A DNA stretch of 64,000 nt from Chromera velia. Lineage: Eukaryota; Sar; Chromeraceae. Shown piece by piece: positions 43,819-55,600 of this stretch; within the stretch, counting starts at the first letter, position 1, and every line of letters begins with the position of its first letter. Below the pieces are notes generated by a model, which made no database searches, was not told the DNA's origin, and was given only the letters and a program-made list of their open reading frames with translations. The stretch is taken from assembly GCA_018398765.1 (NCBI GenBank), contig JAHBMJ010003719.1:23950-87949 (forward strand). The letters are read 5' to 3'. A program made the translations under genes and the position numbers.

Positions 43819-44963
43819 AGAAGGGCAGCAGTTTGGAGAATCGGTGTTTAGTTTTGCTGTTCTCTCCTTGTTCTCCATACATCCCTTATTTGATGCATTA
43901 ATAGATGCGAGAGTGTGTGAGAGAACGTGATGCTCCTCCAAGACACGCTTTACAGTCTCCAGCTCCGTGCGTTGTGTGGTCTTTTCTTCTGGATTGATTT
44001 TTCTGCCCTTCTTTTCTTCACTGTCTTTTCATTCAAACTGTCTGCTTGCGTGCTTCCTTGATTTAATTGTCGAGGAACCCTCTTTTGTCTTCGGTTCCGT
44101 ACCCATTCTTCGAGAAAGACTGCGATCCGTTACAAACAATTCTTTTCACTCCGTTTGCAGACCGGGGGGGCTGGTGAGCAGGAGCGACCTCGGGGCTGCT
44201 GGGGAGAGTGGAGGCAGGGGAGGAGGTGAAGCGGGGGGGCAACGCAGAGGTTTGGGTCCTGTTGGGTTGTTTGGGCCTGACTCTACTTTTGGAGGATCTG
44301 TCTCTCGAGAGGATGTGGCAGTTGTGTGTGCAGAGGCACTTGAATTGGGGGGGAGGGATCAGGGGAGCTCTAGACAGAAGGTCGGTCAGTCGATCGTTTA
44401 GTTTGACTTAAAGGGAGTGCGTGGGTGAATGATCTCATTCAGTCAGAGTAGGGAAAGAGTACTCTTTGCCTCCTTTTCTCTTCCTCCGCACCGTTCTCCA
44501 ACGCTCTTTCACGCTCTTTTAGTACGTTGTTTGAGCCCCCTTCCTCCCTCCTTCTCTCTATCCTTTGCTGTTACAGACTTCTTGTGTTTTTTTTTTGTTT
44601 TTGCGTCCTCTCTTGTACTTGTACATTATAATACATTCTCTATGCGATGTGCATGTCGGGACTCAAAGAAGTCGTCTTTCATGCACGAAAGGGCCACCGT
44701 GTGTGTACATTGAAGGACGGACTAGAGAATCAGTCAGTGAGCGAGTGGATATGCAGAAGAGGGAACGAAGATATCCGATATGCGTTGTCAAACGACGGGG
44801 TGACTCAATGCAGCGGTAGAAATGGATAATGCAAATGAATCTGTCTGGATGGATGGATGTTTGCATGCAGATTGTAGAGGTGATAGCCTCGCGTGAATTT
44901 CCCGGCGTTCCTGTTGAAGAGCTCTTCCGGAAAGTTCCCTCAATCCCCGGAGGAAAGCTCTGA
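40168..44963 (+). CDS. NDC1: NDC1-type NAD(P)H:quinone oxidoreductase fused to an atypical SDR (Tic62/Ycf39-like)
   Basis: Exons 40168-40842, 41186-41734, 41906-42059, 42669-43629, 44161-44380, 44871-44963 give 883 residues with all phases closed. Residues 80-90 (RVCIVGGGFGG) bind FAD and 235-245 (VCVVGGGYSG) bind NAD(P)H. TLIDDKDRFVFTPLLYELA, LVLWTAGQAPS, VFAVGDV and TAQAAFQETDYLVWNLWA follow the plastid/cyanobacterial NDC1 (NDH-2) pattern. NDC1 reduces plastoquinone and other prenylquinones at thylakoids and plastoglobules. From residue 603 a second Rossmann domain begins (AGATGRTGRLVVRELLLRGW, GxxGxxG) and continues to VNYTIVRPGGLVSRSDLG, which is typical of NAD(P)-binding atypical SDRs such as Tic62 and Ycf39. 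The first 55 residues (MRWGLFVSSVALVAES, then FGLFRSR) may be a two-part plastid leader. The symbol refers to the N-terminal part; the fusion partner has no assigned substrate. Confidence 0.88.
41022..41095. repeat. (CA)n microsatellite in intron 1 of the NDC1-SDR gene
   Basis: A CA tract, broken near its end by GC and TA units, lies between the exons ending at 40842 and starting at 41186. Confidence 0.95.
42062..42420. repeat. Duplicated about 160-bp unit and CTGT tract in intron 3
   Basis: A block with (TTTC)n, TTTTGTCTGTTGTGTTCATG and GAAGAAGAAGAAACATATAG occurs twice, around 42075-42150 and 42235-42309. The second copy is followed by a long (CTGT)n tract to about 42405. All of it is inside the intron before exon 42669. 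Confidence 0.85.
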
Positions 44964-46750
44964 TGGGAGGACAGACAGGCAGATAGACAGATAGACAGAC
45001 AGGCAGATTGAGAGAGAAGGAGCTACAGACAGAAAGGAAAGGAAAAATCTCGTGCGTGAAGGACAGAGATCGATCATTCGTTTCTTTCGTTTGGGATTGG
45101 CTACCCATTCTCGCTTTCCCTTCCCTTCTTTCTTTCCCCCTTCTGCTTGTACAACATACCGAAGTGAAGTGCAATGACCGGAATCCCAAATCAGACCACC
45201 TTCGTTGTCGCAGTGCTCTTTCCCCTGTGGCCAATTTTCCTGGCCAGACAGGGAGGGAGACTTTGTTTGAGTAGTAATTTTCGTCCCCGCCATGCAGACA
45301 TGCTGTCTCCTTTCCTTTTTGGGAAGATGCCAGGTCGTGTCGTGGTGGACTCAGAGTCTCTCTGCGTACTGATTGTTTGTCCTTCTTTCAGAGTATTCTC
45401 GTCCGCTTGAGCACTTTTAGTTGTGCGTTTCGACTCTGTCGGCTGATTAACTGTTTGGCAAGCGAATTCGATGAGTGAGCGGCACAAATTCTGATTGCTG
45501 GCGGTTGGCGCTTCCATTGTGGAGACGTTCGCGCCATCTTTCCGTCTCTGTTAGACGGAATGCATTTAAAAAGAAAAGATGCTGCTGGACAGAAAAGAAA
45601 GGTAGTAGAAGCAAAGGCAAAGTCCTCTCCGACTTCTGGACCTCTCGACTTGGACAACGTCTGTTCGGTAGTGCAGTTCATCGTCCTTGACATCGTTGTA
45701 AATGTATGTTGACACATGAATAGATGTAGCTTATTTGGGAAAACAACGCCTGTGGAGTAGCATGTGCACATTTCTATGATTGTATGTTTTTGTGTTCTTA
45801 AAAAGTCCTTAGATAATTTTGAAGAACTGTATAAAGGCTGCTTCTAGGGCTACCTCTGGATACTTCAGCTTTTTCACGCCCGAGTACACCCAAGAATTTA
45901 GTTAAATTCAGTGTACGTTGCATGGAATTATCAATAAAAAAATATTTCTTCCACATAATTTTCTGATTTAGTGCCTCCATTTTAAAAAAAAAAAACTTAT
46001 TTGTTGATTAATTAATTAATTGATTGATTGATTGATTGATACTAAGTTCCGCGCGAGGCCTTCCCGCTATGTTTACCTGTTGCCAGAGTTGGCAGGGGGT
46101 TAATTCGATCGGCTTAGTTTGGAAACTATTAGGAGCTATCAGGAGGCAATTAGATTGAGTCAGCTAGAGTTAACACTAGTTAACATTTCTAGTTTTTCAG
46201 GATTAGCGACACCATAGGACACCGTAAAAATTTTTAAAAATTTTAGAAGTGTACGTTGGATCACTGGGTCAGTGTTTCCAGTTTTTTGGGATTGGGGGCT
46301 TTGCATGGCTTTGGTAAAAGTTTTATAGATGCGTACTAATGCGTGCTGCCACGGTCCGCGTCTGCGCAGATGCGTAAAAGTTTTGGCCACTATACAAAGT
46401 GTGTGCGCAAAAAGAGCGATTTTTCGTTTGCTGTTTTTTTTTTTCTTTTTTGTGCCTGCATGCATGCATGTATACAAAACCCAATTATATTAAATGAAAA
46501 CATACACATGCATCGATCTCAATATATTCTGTTGTCGATATACTAGCTCGGCACGTTCTACGGGACATTGTGGGAATGTTCAAAGACACATACTTATGAT
46601 CTGCGCAAATGACTGAGAAGCGTGGTAGCCGAAAGCAACCCGTAAAGAAGGTTTCTCTGCTGGAATGAATCCAGAAAAGCGGACTGCAGGCATATCTTAC
46701 TGTCTCCATTCAACGCCCAGACATCGTGGCGAAATCCACCAAAGAGGAGA
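44964..46750. other. 3' flank and AT-rich intergenic region
   Basis: After the stop of the NDC1-SDR gene there is about 800 bp of ordinary composition without a convincing gene, then AT-rich DNA. Positions 45990-46040 hold poly-A, (AATT)n and (TTGA)n followed by TACTAAGTTCCGCGC, which read in reverse looks like the tail of a SINE-type element. Near 46345-46380 a short inverted pair around TCTGCGCAGA is present. No exon could be supported. Confidence 0.45.
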
Positions 46751-49700
46751 ATGCACAGCTCTAGGGCTGTGCCATCACCGTCAAACAAAGGCATTCCGTC
46801 AACGTACGAACCCTGTCTGAAGAACCAGAGCCCTGCTTGCCTCCAGAAGCGGGCCCTTGTTATGAGCGATAGAGACGGGAGTGGAAATGTCGTGATCTCC
46901 TCAGAGGTTATTCCGACTCTTCAGGACTACTGTGCTGCTCAGTCTCTGTCCAGCAATGTAACCCGTGTACAGCACGTTCGCATTCCTCATAACTCATCAC
47001 TCTGTCCGGCTTTTGCTCAGCATACCCCACCAGAGGCGGTCTGCGTCCTCCACTGCTACCGGTGCCGTCATTGTTGTTCTGCAGCTCCTCAACCTAACTC
47101 GATTCCAGCTGCGACCTTTCAAACACCCAATCCTTACACGACTACCAAGCCAAGTAAGCCAACGATACCCCAATTTAACCCAGAGTCCAGGTCAGCAATG
47201 CAAAGCGCGGCATCCAGAGTCCACAGTTTGAACTCTTCCCCCCCAATGAAGCCATACAAATCTGCCACGGCCGTGTACCCACCCTCCCAGCCTGGGCCTT
47301 CCAAGACGATTTCAAAATTTCATCCAGCAACAAAGTACATGCAAAGAACTTCTCCAGAGACCCGACCGGAGTCCAGACCCGCCACATCTTCCCCGAACGT
47401 CTTCTGCCAGAGAGACGACCTTTTGGACGGTCTCGAACTTCAACGGCTAGCTGCAAGCAGAAGAAAATGTCATTCCAAAAATGGGATGGCAGCACTGCAT
47501 TCCAGTGGCCTAGAACGCACAATGGCTCTGCACACCAGTGGCCACAGGGCGAACACGAGTGGACAGCGCCAAGGCGGTCTTGTCCGTGAATACTTCCGTT
47601 CGCTTCGGGAAGAGAATGCTCCGAGGGGGCGAAAAGGGGGGGCCCGAAAGGCAGATGTGCCGCCTTACCGTGGTACCTCTGACCCTCACTCGCTGCAGAT
47701 ATCTGTGGAGTGGCAGTCAGAGTCACCGCCTGTGAGGGGCCGGGACAGAGAGACGAAGCAGAGAAGAGGAAAGGGAGAGAAGGAGAAGGAAAAGGAGAGC
47801 AGCAGATCGGACCCCCTCTCTCCGCAGGTCTGTCTGTCACTCGTTTTTCTTCCATCCGCTTTTTTTCATCACATCCAGCTCAGAAATGTGGATGAATTCT
47901 CCCCGAGAGGTCCCTGCATGGCACGCAATCGCGTTAACTTTTTGCTCTGTATGAAAACGCGAAGTCATTTTCGCGGCCTAGATTGAGAATGTCGGATGGA
48001 AAAGACGGGAATGAATTTAGACTCATCTGGATGCCTTTGTGTTGGAAGATGAAATCAATTGATGCGCGAACCAGTACCTGTGGAATTGAGTGCGTAAGTA
48101 AGCGAGTGAGCAGACTGTTTAATGAGTGAACGGGTGAATGAATCAATGAGTGTGTGAGTGAGTGGATGGTTTGATAGGTGGATGAGTCAGTGAGTGAGTG
48201 AATGCATAATGGAATGAGTGCATCGATGGATTGGTGAATGAACGACTGAAAGTGGGCTGACAACCATGCACACAAATACTTTCTTTGCTGTACGTCTTGT
48301 TCAATGTCCTGCCTGCAGGAGGACTCCGGGGGACCCCCCGAAGCGGCCAGCAGACAACAGTCAGTCAGTCAGTCAGTCAGTGTGTCGGGAAAGGAACTCA
48401 AGTCACCGCCTTGGTGGAAGAAAGTATTTTCACATCGCGTACTTGTTTTTTTCAACAACAGGAGAGAAGTGGAACCAAACAGGCCGACTGCTGACCCTCA
48501 GACAATGGAGCTTTCTGTCAGTCTTCCTTTTTGCATGCTCCTCGTTGATCCTTCCAAAGACTCAAACGGAGATCTGCAGGTTTACTTCTCTCTGTCTGTT
48601 TGGATCGCTAGTCTCCTTCCTTCCTGCATGCCTCCTTGTATGTGCATCTTTCCGCTGAAATAAGTCCTCTCTTCACTGTGCACGATAATGATTGCTGCAG
48701 GGAAGGAGACCTCGGGGCCTCCTCGCTCCTCTCCCTGTCCCTCTCCCTCGCGCTGTCTCTCTCGACCCTGTGTGTACAGCTTGCTCAGCAACAACAGCAG
48801 CAAAATGAAAACAAAAGAGAGAGGCAGACGGACGAAGGCAGGGTGCTCGCTGTTGCGGCTGCAGCTGCTGAGAGCATACGGGCCCACTCACCCTGGAGGG
48901 AAGGAGAAGGCGACTCAGCAGCCCTCCTCCAGACTTTGGAGTCTGTCCTGGTACGTCCCTGCAGGGAGGGAGGTTTCTTCCGTGAATGTGCAGGAGCTTA
49001 TGAGTCTGCGTAAACTTCTATTGTTCAAGAAAAGAACTCTCAAAAAAGGCTCCGGACAGAACAGAGGAAACGGAGGCGTGCAGCATCTTTTCTTTGTTTG
49101 CGATGGGATCCGAGTCGCAACCTTCCTGTGCCACTTCACATTTCGTTCTTGATCCAAAAATTCCAAAAAGGCAGAAGGTGTAGCAAGTACAATTGCAATG
49201 CATATTTGCGATGGTTCGCTTGACAACACTATGTATCCTGCTTCTTCCTTCAACCAAATATTATCAACCAGACACCAGTTCTGCCTCTGTTTGTTAGCTT
49301 CTCCCTTCGACCCCTATTTTCTTCTTCTGTGTTTCTTTCTGTCTCCTCCCTTCATTCACTTCTCCTAAGTGCAGGCCTCCCTGTCGACTCTGATGCCCCA
49401 ATTGGGAGCTGTGCCCCTGGTCACCCAACAGCTGGGCACTCTGGAGGAGACGGCGAGGAGACTGCGGGACCTCTTGGCGTCTCGAAATCCTCTTCCCCAT
49501 CCTCCCTCTAACGAGACGGCCAGCGTCTCCTCCCTGCCCCCCCCTCCCCCCGGACCCCTTGTGACCACAGAAGGCGTACTCAGAGAGACAGAGCTCGAGG
49601 AGGAGACGCCCTGCGAGGGGGCAGGGCCCCAGTCCGCATTTCATAAATTGGAGCTGACAGTGCAACACCAGTCCAAACAGCAAGCCGGTGAGTGCGAGAG

Positions 49701-50208
49701 TGGAAGCGAGGCCAGGCTCCCTCGTTCTCTGGCAGAGGTCCAGAGGGCCCTCGAGGGAGAGGCCCTCCGGCAGAGAGGAGGCCACCGTCTCCGGAGGCAG
49801 TCAGAAGCCCACAGCGCCATTTCTCTAGAGGGGGTTAGCGCCTCACCAGCACCTCCACAGGTGATTGCCTTCCGAAGAGTGCCTGCCGAGCATGCAGCTC
49901 CGGGGCCTGCACCAGTCTCCGCTCTCCCCGCGGCGGTGTCTGTCCAAATCCCTGCCGGGGTCCTTTCTGCTGCGCCGGGGCCCCCAGATTCCTTCATGGA
50001 GGGGTCGAGTCCTTGGAGACGCCAGCAGAAGGAGAGAGAAGCCCGACAGCGCCGTAGGTCTTCTGTGTTCTCGATCCTGTCAATGGACCCCGAAGACTAC
50101 TTTGGGCTTCCAAGGGCGAAGACGCCAAGTGAGGCTAGCAGCGGGAGTTGGGGGCAGCTGAATCGGGTTCTTCACTCTCGAAAGGAGGAGGTGATGCCGC
50201 GATGGTAG
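46751..50208 (+). CDS. Disordered Ser/Pro/Arg-rich protein of 746 residues, 5 exons
   Basis: Exons 46751-47827, 48319-48359, 48462-48579, 48780-48950, 49375-50208; phases close from the ATG at 46751. The second intron, 48360-48461, is 102 nt and open in frame, so it may be retained in some transcripts. The N-terminal third has repeated Pro/Ser/Lys motifs (TKPSKPTIPQFNPESRS, SKTISKFHPATKYMQ). The middle is basic, with KGEKEKEKE. The exon at 48780 encodes LAQQQQQQNENKRERQ and an Ala-rich helix. The C-terminal part has LPPPPPGPL and ends KEEVMPRW. No domain is recognised. It is probably an intrinsically disordered scaffold. The start could lie further upstream if an exon was missed. Confidence 0.75.
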
Positions 50209-50983
50209 TGAACAACTCAATTAAAGGTGCATGGACTAAAAAAAAAAATAGAAAGAATAAAACGGCAACAATTCAATATAAAAGGATTTTGAAAGACTTT
50301 TTTGAAATAATGTTTGATACTGATCATATTTTGGGGGCCAAAAGCTAGACCAAAAGCCTGAGGCGAGCGAAACACACTTCGAAATCACTTCGAATAAAAA
50401 ATAGTCACTAGTAGTATGTACATTGAGTTGAATTAAGTTGAATAAAATATTGAAAAAAATGTTTTAAGAGTAAGAGCTAGCGTAAGAGTTTTTAAAAATT
50501 AATAAACTTAAGTTACTATATAACTTACGCATTTTTTTTAAATAATATGCACCACTAACATTTTGAAGAAAAAACTTTTCAACAATCTAAGCGTTTTGAA
50601 GCGTTTGTTTGATTCTATGCAATTAATAACATGCATTGAACTTTGAAATCATACAAAAATAAATTTAGAACTTAAAATTAGAGTTTTAGATAAAATTGGA
50701 TTTAACCAATTATTTTTTTTTATACTTTAAATTTTTAACTAGATTTTTAGTCTCGACTTTTTGGCTTCATTTGATCGTTTCTTTTATAAGCTTGAGAATC
50801 TCTGCATAAAAGATGCTTTTTTTTTTTTAAATTGAGAACTCAAACTATAAGTTGCTTGAGGGGCAGTTTTATATATACACAGTATAATGTCTATTCAAAA
50901 AAGTTCAAGTTTGCATGCTTTTCGGCAGGTGTAACGATCAAAGAAATCAGTATTCAAATCATCCCCCCTCCCTCCCTCATATA

Positions 50984-51025
<42 letters not shown>

Positions 51026-51484
51026 TGTGCGAGGGCGCGCGGGATCTCGGTTAAGGCCTCTCATAGCTGATCTGAACGAAGTAAAGCTACCCCAACCCCC
51101 GTGAGGCAATATGCATGGGGCCCCAGCCGACATACGGAAGAATTGCATCCCCTCTTGTGATCCAATTATTGCATGCATGCACTTTCATGAAAGTCGATCA
51201 AAAATCGCTGCATGACAGATCCGGATAATTTCAAATGCATGTGTTGTTTGATCATGTAATTAAATCAAAATGTTGTACGACTTGTCAATCGATCATCAAT
51301 GCGACTTGTCAATCAATGCCCTCATCTACATCATCGACCAGTAGTAGTATAGTAGTAGTATGTGACTCACTTCGCTACTTGTTTTCCATCAAACTTCCAG
51401 TAAACACCTATTCAAACAACTGTATAGCGAACATGTCCGTTCACTTCAACTTTTGTCACCCACTCGTAGATTTATCTTTATAAA
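50209..51484. other. AT-rich intergenic region
   Basis: An AT-rich stretch without coding signal follows the disordered-protein gene. A (TA)n tract lies near 50983-51021. From 51030 to 51200 the DNA is more mixed, with the palindromic TGCATGCATGCA near 51169. Confidence 0.6.
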
Positions 51485-51979
51485 ATGAAGTACGCTATTC
51501 TGATGGGTTCCTTCGCTTTTGTTGCCTAGTCTTGTTGCGGATAGCTTCGGTGCCACTGACTGCATGAGGAAGCCTCTTTTCTCAAGTCAATTCTCAAGTC
51601 TTAGAATTTGATAGATACTGATGGCATCATCTTTTTTAAGAACTTTGAAAACCTCGCTACAGCTGGCGACAGCGATATTGACTGCACAACAACACCCTAA
51701 ACATCTTCTAACGCACCCTTTTCCATCGTCGGTGGCTCGACCACCAACGATTTTGCTGCGTACTTTACAGAAGTCTGTCAGAAGATACGACCCCCAATAA
51801 AGATATCTTAGTAAGATATCTCCTGCAGAGTTGACTTCAGTGCCAACAAGGTGGTTTTCACTTTCGACAACGATAGTGGTAACTGGAACACCATTGGCGT
51901 TAACATCGTCCCTAGCATTGTCCTATCCTGTCCGAACGGAGAGGCTGCTGCCCTCGGCTTCTATACCAACGCTGCCCTA
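51485..51979 (+). pseudogene. Decayed secreted-protein gene
   Basis: ATG at 51486 begins MKYAILMGSFAFVA, a good signal peptide, then hits TAG. Protein-like pieces continue in other frames: LVADSFGATDCMRKPLFSSQ, NLATAGDSDIDCTTTP, SIVGGSTTNDFAAYFTEVCQ, and SCRVDFSANKVVFTFDNDSG followed by IVLSCPNGEAAALGFYTNAA. Stops and frame changes separate them. Recurring Cys and the leader fit a small secreted protein. It shows no clear similarity to the two other secreted loci in this window. The last piece is cut off by the MITE that follows. Confidence 0.65.
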
Positions 51980-52159
51980 CAAAACGGAGTTTAATTTTCC
52001 AGGAATTTAGTATATGGAATTTAATGAGATTTACCCTTAGAATTTATATAGTGGAATAATACTGGAATTTCGGGGATTGTAGTAGAATTTACCGTGGAAT
52101 CTACTCGTCTAGATTCTATTAAATTCCACTAAATTGTCGGGGAATTTAACCCCGTTTTG
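51980..52159. mobile_element. MITE, 180 bp, with long terminal inverted repeats and TA target duplication
   Basis: The left end CAAAACGGAGTTTAATTTTC and the right end read in reverse (CAAAACGGGGTTAAATTCCC) pair over about 45 bp, with one 4-nt indel and a few changes. TA stands outside both ends (51978-51979 and 52160-52161), as expected for Tc1/mariner-type insertion. There is no coding capacity, so it must depend on a transposase made elsewhere. It sits directly after the last coding-like codon of the decayed secreted-protein gene. A diverged relative of its interior lies near 1884-1960. Confidence 0.85.
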
Positions 52160-52161
52160 TA

Positions 52162-52640
52162 AAGTAATAGTTTTTATGAACACAATTCAACAAATAATTA
52201 ACAACATATATAGACTAGTATATAAAAACCCTGAATGTAATCTGTTAATTAGAGTGACGGTTCACCAAAGCAATTGAAAGCATTCCCGCTTTCAGTAATT
52301 AATGTAACTTTAGCTGCAATTTCAGTCCATTTGATTGCTAAACTTTCTACTTCTGCCCATATTTTTCCCCCGTCCTCGCATGAGCGTTTCAGTAAAGTTG
52401 CAACGTCAACTTGCATGCGCATTCATTCACTTATGCATTCGATATCATTCGATCTACCAGACTGCGTGCGAGTCGGTCTAAGGACCCCATGGAATTCCCC
52501 TGCAATCAACTTTTCCTCCGCTTTGCCTGCGCCTGCAGATGCCCCGGAAGCAGGCCAGATCGAGTAACTAGGGTCTCACTCCCGGCCCCCTCACACCGCT
52601 CCCCTCCCTGTTTCATTCGGTCTGTTGAGGAATAAAAAAG
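52162..52640. other. 3' flank of the large coiled-coil gene
   Basis: AT-rich at first, more mixed from about 52360. No gene or structured repeat was seen. It probably contains the 3' UTR and poly(A) region of the minus-strand gene that ends at 52641. Confidence 0.5.
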
Positions 52641-55600
52641 TCAGTACGTCTCCATGTCCCCCCCGTCAGACGCACCTTCCTCCTCGTCGTCAAAGACTGC
52701 AAAGTCCCCCCCCATCAGATCAAGGACCCCTTTCGCCTCCTCTTCTTCTGAAGATTCGGATTTGCGCCTGTCAGAATGAGAGGCCGCTCCTTCCTCAAGC
52801 CCCCCGCCCCCTTCCATTGCATCCATCGCGAAGGGATCCTTTCTTCTCTGTGACCCCGAAAAAAAATCGTCTGCCTCCTCATGCAGAGGCAGGGCAGACG
52901 AACTGCCTTGGGGGTCTGCAGGGGTCGAATGGGCACCAGCAGGTGCCCGCCCCTCATGCGCATTTGTTGTTTCAAAGGGGGGAGGGTCTGGAAAGTCAAA
53001 GTCTAAAAGTGAATCTCTGTTCGCTCCCTCCACCTCCTCATTCCTTTGCCCCTCCACCTCTCCGTCCTCCTTTCCTTCTCCTTCTGCCGACTGGCCTGTC
53101 TCCCTTACTGTCTCTGCCCCCGTTTCTCTGACCGTCTCTGCCCCTGTCTGAGGCGAGTCGGAGGACTCAAATCCCAGAAGGTCTGTGGGGTCCTGGAGCC
53201 CTGAGGGGGATTCGTTGACTGCGCTCTGAAAGACCAAATCGGAGTCGGCATCTGGGAGATCGCTCTGCTTGGCTGCTGCGTCTGAGGGGGATGAGGGAGG
53301 GTTCTTGTCCTTCCCGGTTGGCGAGGCCGAGAAAACATCCAGGGACAGAGTGGGAACTGGAGCAGCTGGAGGGCTCTCAACGTTTGAGTCCTTCCGATCG
53401 CCCCCTTGTTCATTGGACTGTCCCCCGTCTTCAAAGAAGCTTTCTTCTTCTTTCACACCCTCACTACGCTCACCGACACCACCCCCCTCCGCCACTTCTT
53501 GTCCTCCTTCACCCGAATTTGCCTGCTCCTGCTCAGCTTCAGTCGCAAGGCGTGGCGGCATTTCGATCGGCTGAGGGGGAGGGAGGATGCCTGCATGGAT
53601 CCCTCCCGGTAAGGGAATGTCTCCGTCGTCGCCTGGCTGCTGCAGTTCGTCAGCGCCACTTGGACGTGCACCCACTGACCTGGGCGGTTCTCTTCCCCCC
53701 TCTACATCTTCTTCTGTGACAGTTCCCTCTCCATTCCCCCCCATGCACCCAACTCGAGACTCTGAGGACCCCCTCCGGGCCGAGGCCGCAGAGACGAACG
53801 CTGACGGATCTCTCCATGTGGCATCGGACATCGCACCCCACAAAAGATCATCAGCGGAGTCTTGCCGGGGCCCTCTGCCTCCTTGCTGCTCTTCCCCTTC
53901 CTCCCCCTCTGGTTTTTCTTCCAAAACTTCAAGTCCGGGGTCCTTCTCTGCTCTTTCATCCAAGGGGAAGACTCGTTTTTTTGTCTTTAGAATCTCCAAC
54001 TGTGCCTTCATTTCCTTCAACCTCTCCATCGCACTCTTCTTCTGAGGGGCGGGGGGAGACGCAGACGGCCCTCCTCCTCCTGGGGCCTCCACACGCACTG
54101 CAGGGAGAATCATCATCGAAGACTCAGGCCCCCCAGCGGCCCCGAAAGACTGGTGGAGCGGGGCTGCCCCTGATGAGATGTGCAGAGGTCGGGGGGGGGA
54201 GGGCATGGCGGAATCCGTCTCCTCCAGGCAAGCGGCCGATCGGGACTCTTTTGGGGAGGCGAAAGAGGACCTTCTTGAGAGCTGCACACACACATACACA
54301 CACTCACACACACACACACACATACACATACAAATACAGAGTGGGAGAAGGCGAGGGCGAAATGACTTATGCTGACAACTTTACAGAGAGGACAGAATAA
54401 AGCCAGGGAAACGAAACGAAAAGCCTTTTAGAGGTGTTTGTGAAGTGATCCATGGGGGGGAGGGAGGGAGCATGACACAGCAGGGCATTTTCTCTTCAGA
54501 GCATGAGCCTACAGTGCATTCTTTACCCGGACAAAATGGTCATTTTGCGTGTCAATTACTATAGGGACAAAGAAATGAAAATTGATTGACAGACAGGACT
54601 GTAATGCAGTGAAGGACACAAACACTCTCTTCTCCTGTGTACTCTAAACTTTTCTACATGTTTTCGTTTTTTGGTCTGCCTGTTTGCCTCTCTTGGTCAC
54701 TTGACCCCTTCATTCCTGCAGGTCTTCATGACGCTGCATGTCTTAAGTCATCCATGCATGCTTCCTGTACCCACCCTTGCGTCTGCCAGTGCTTCCTGTA
54801 GCCGCGAGACTTCAATCAAGAGTGCGTTGTTGGCCCTCCGGAGCTCTCTGAGTTCCTCTTGAGGATCCTCGTGAAATTGGCTCCGACCCTTCTCTGCCTG
54901 CATTGAAAATGGAACAAGAATGAATAACCGAATTTGCACTCACAGTTTTGGTCGGCACTATCAGGTCGACCTTCCATCACTTCAACAAGAGCAACGCAAA
55001 GAACACTGCAAGAAAGGACAATTCGATATTACGTGAGGATCTCAAGGACCCTCTCCTCTTCTACATGGAAAGACGAAGGAAGGAAATGCACGGGGAAAGG
55101 ATCGGACGCGCTGAATCGAATACGACCCGTTGACTGACCTTCTCCTCTCCTGTGTCTGTCCCACTCTCGTGCTGTTGTTGAGCCTTGGCCCTCTCTCCCT
55201 CCGAGTCGCTCTCAGGAATCGCGTCCCTCCGCTCCTGCAGTTTCTTCTGGAGCTCCTGCTCCCGTACCCTCCTGGCCTCCTCCTGGGCTGCGGTTGCTTG
55301 GCGCTGCACTCACTCCCGATCGATCAGCATGATCGATCAAAGAAGACAGAGACAGGAGGGGCAGACAAAAATGACACAAAGACGAGACGGGGGCAGAAAA
55401 GAGCCGAGAGAGAAGACCGCCAGAAGGAAGGCCACGTAAATTCAGTGACGCTAGACTTGCAAGGAGGGTCGGAGAAGTTTAGCAGTACCGAAGGAAAGGA
55501 CACGCTGGTAGGACAGATTGTAAAGGGAAACGAAAGAAGCTGGGCAGCGAAAACAACGAAGCAGACAGAGCCTCAAAAAGTTAGCAATGCACGTATGCAC

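Noticed and set aside
45388-45771. 127-codon minus frame after the NDC1-SDR gene
   Set aside because: Starts at random, no domain, lies in the probable 3' flank of a plus-strand gene.
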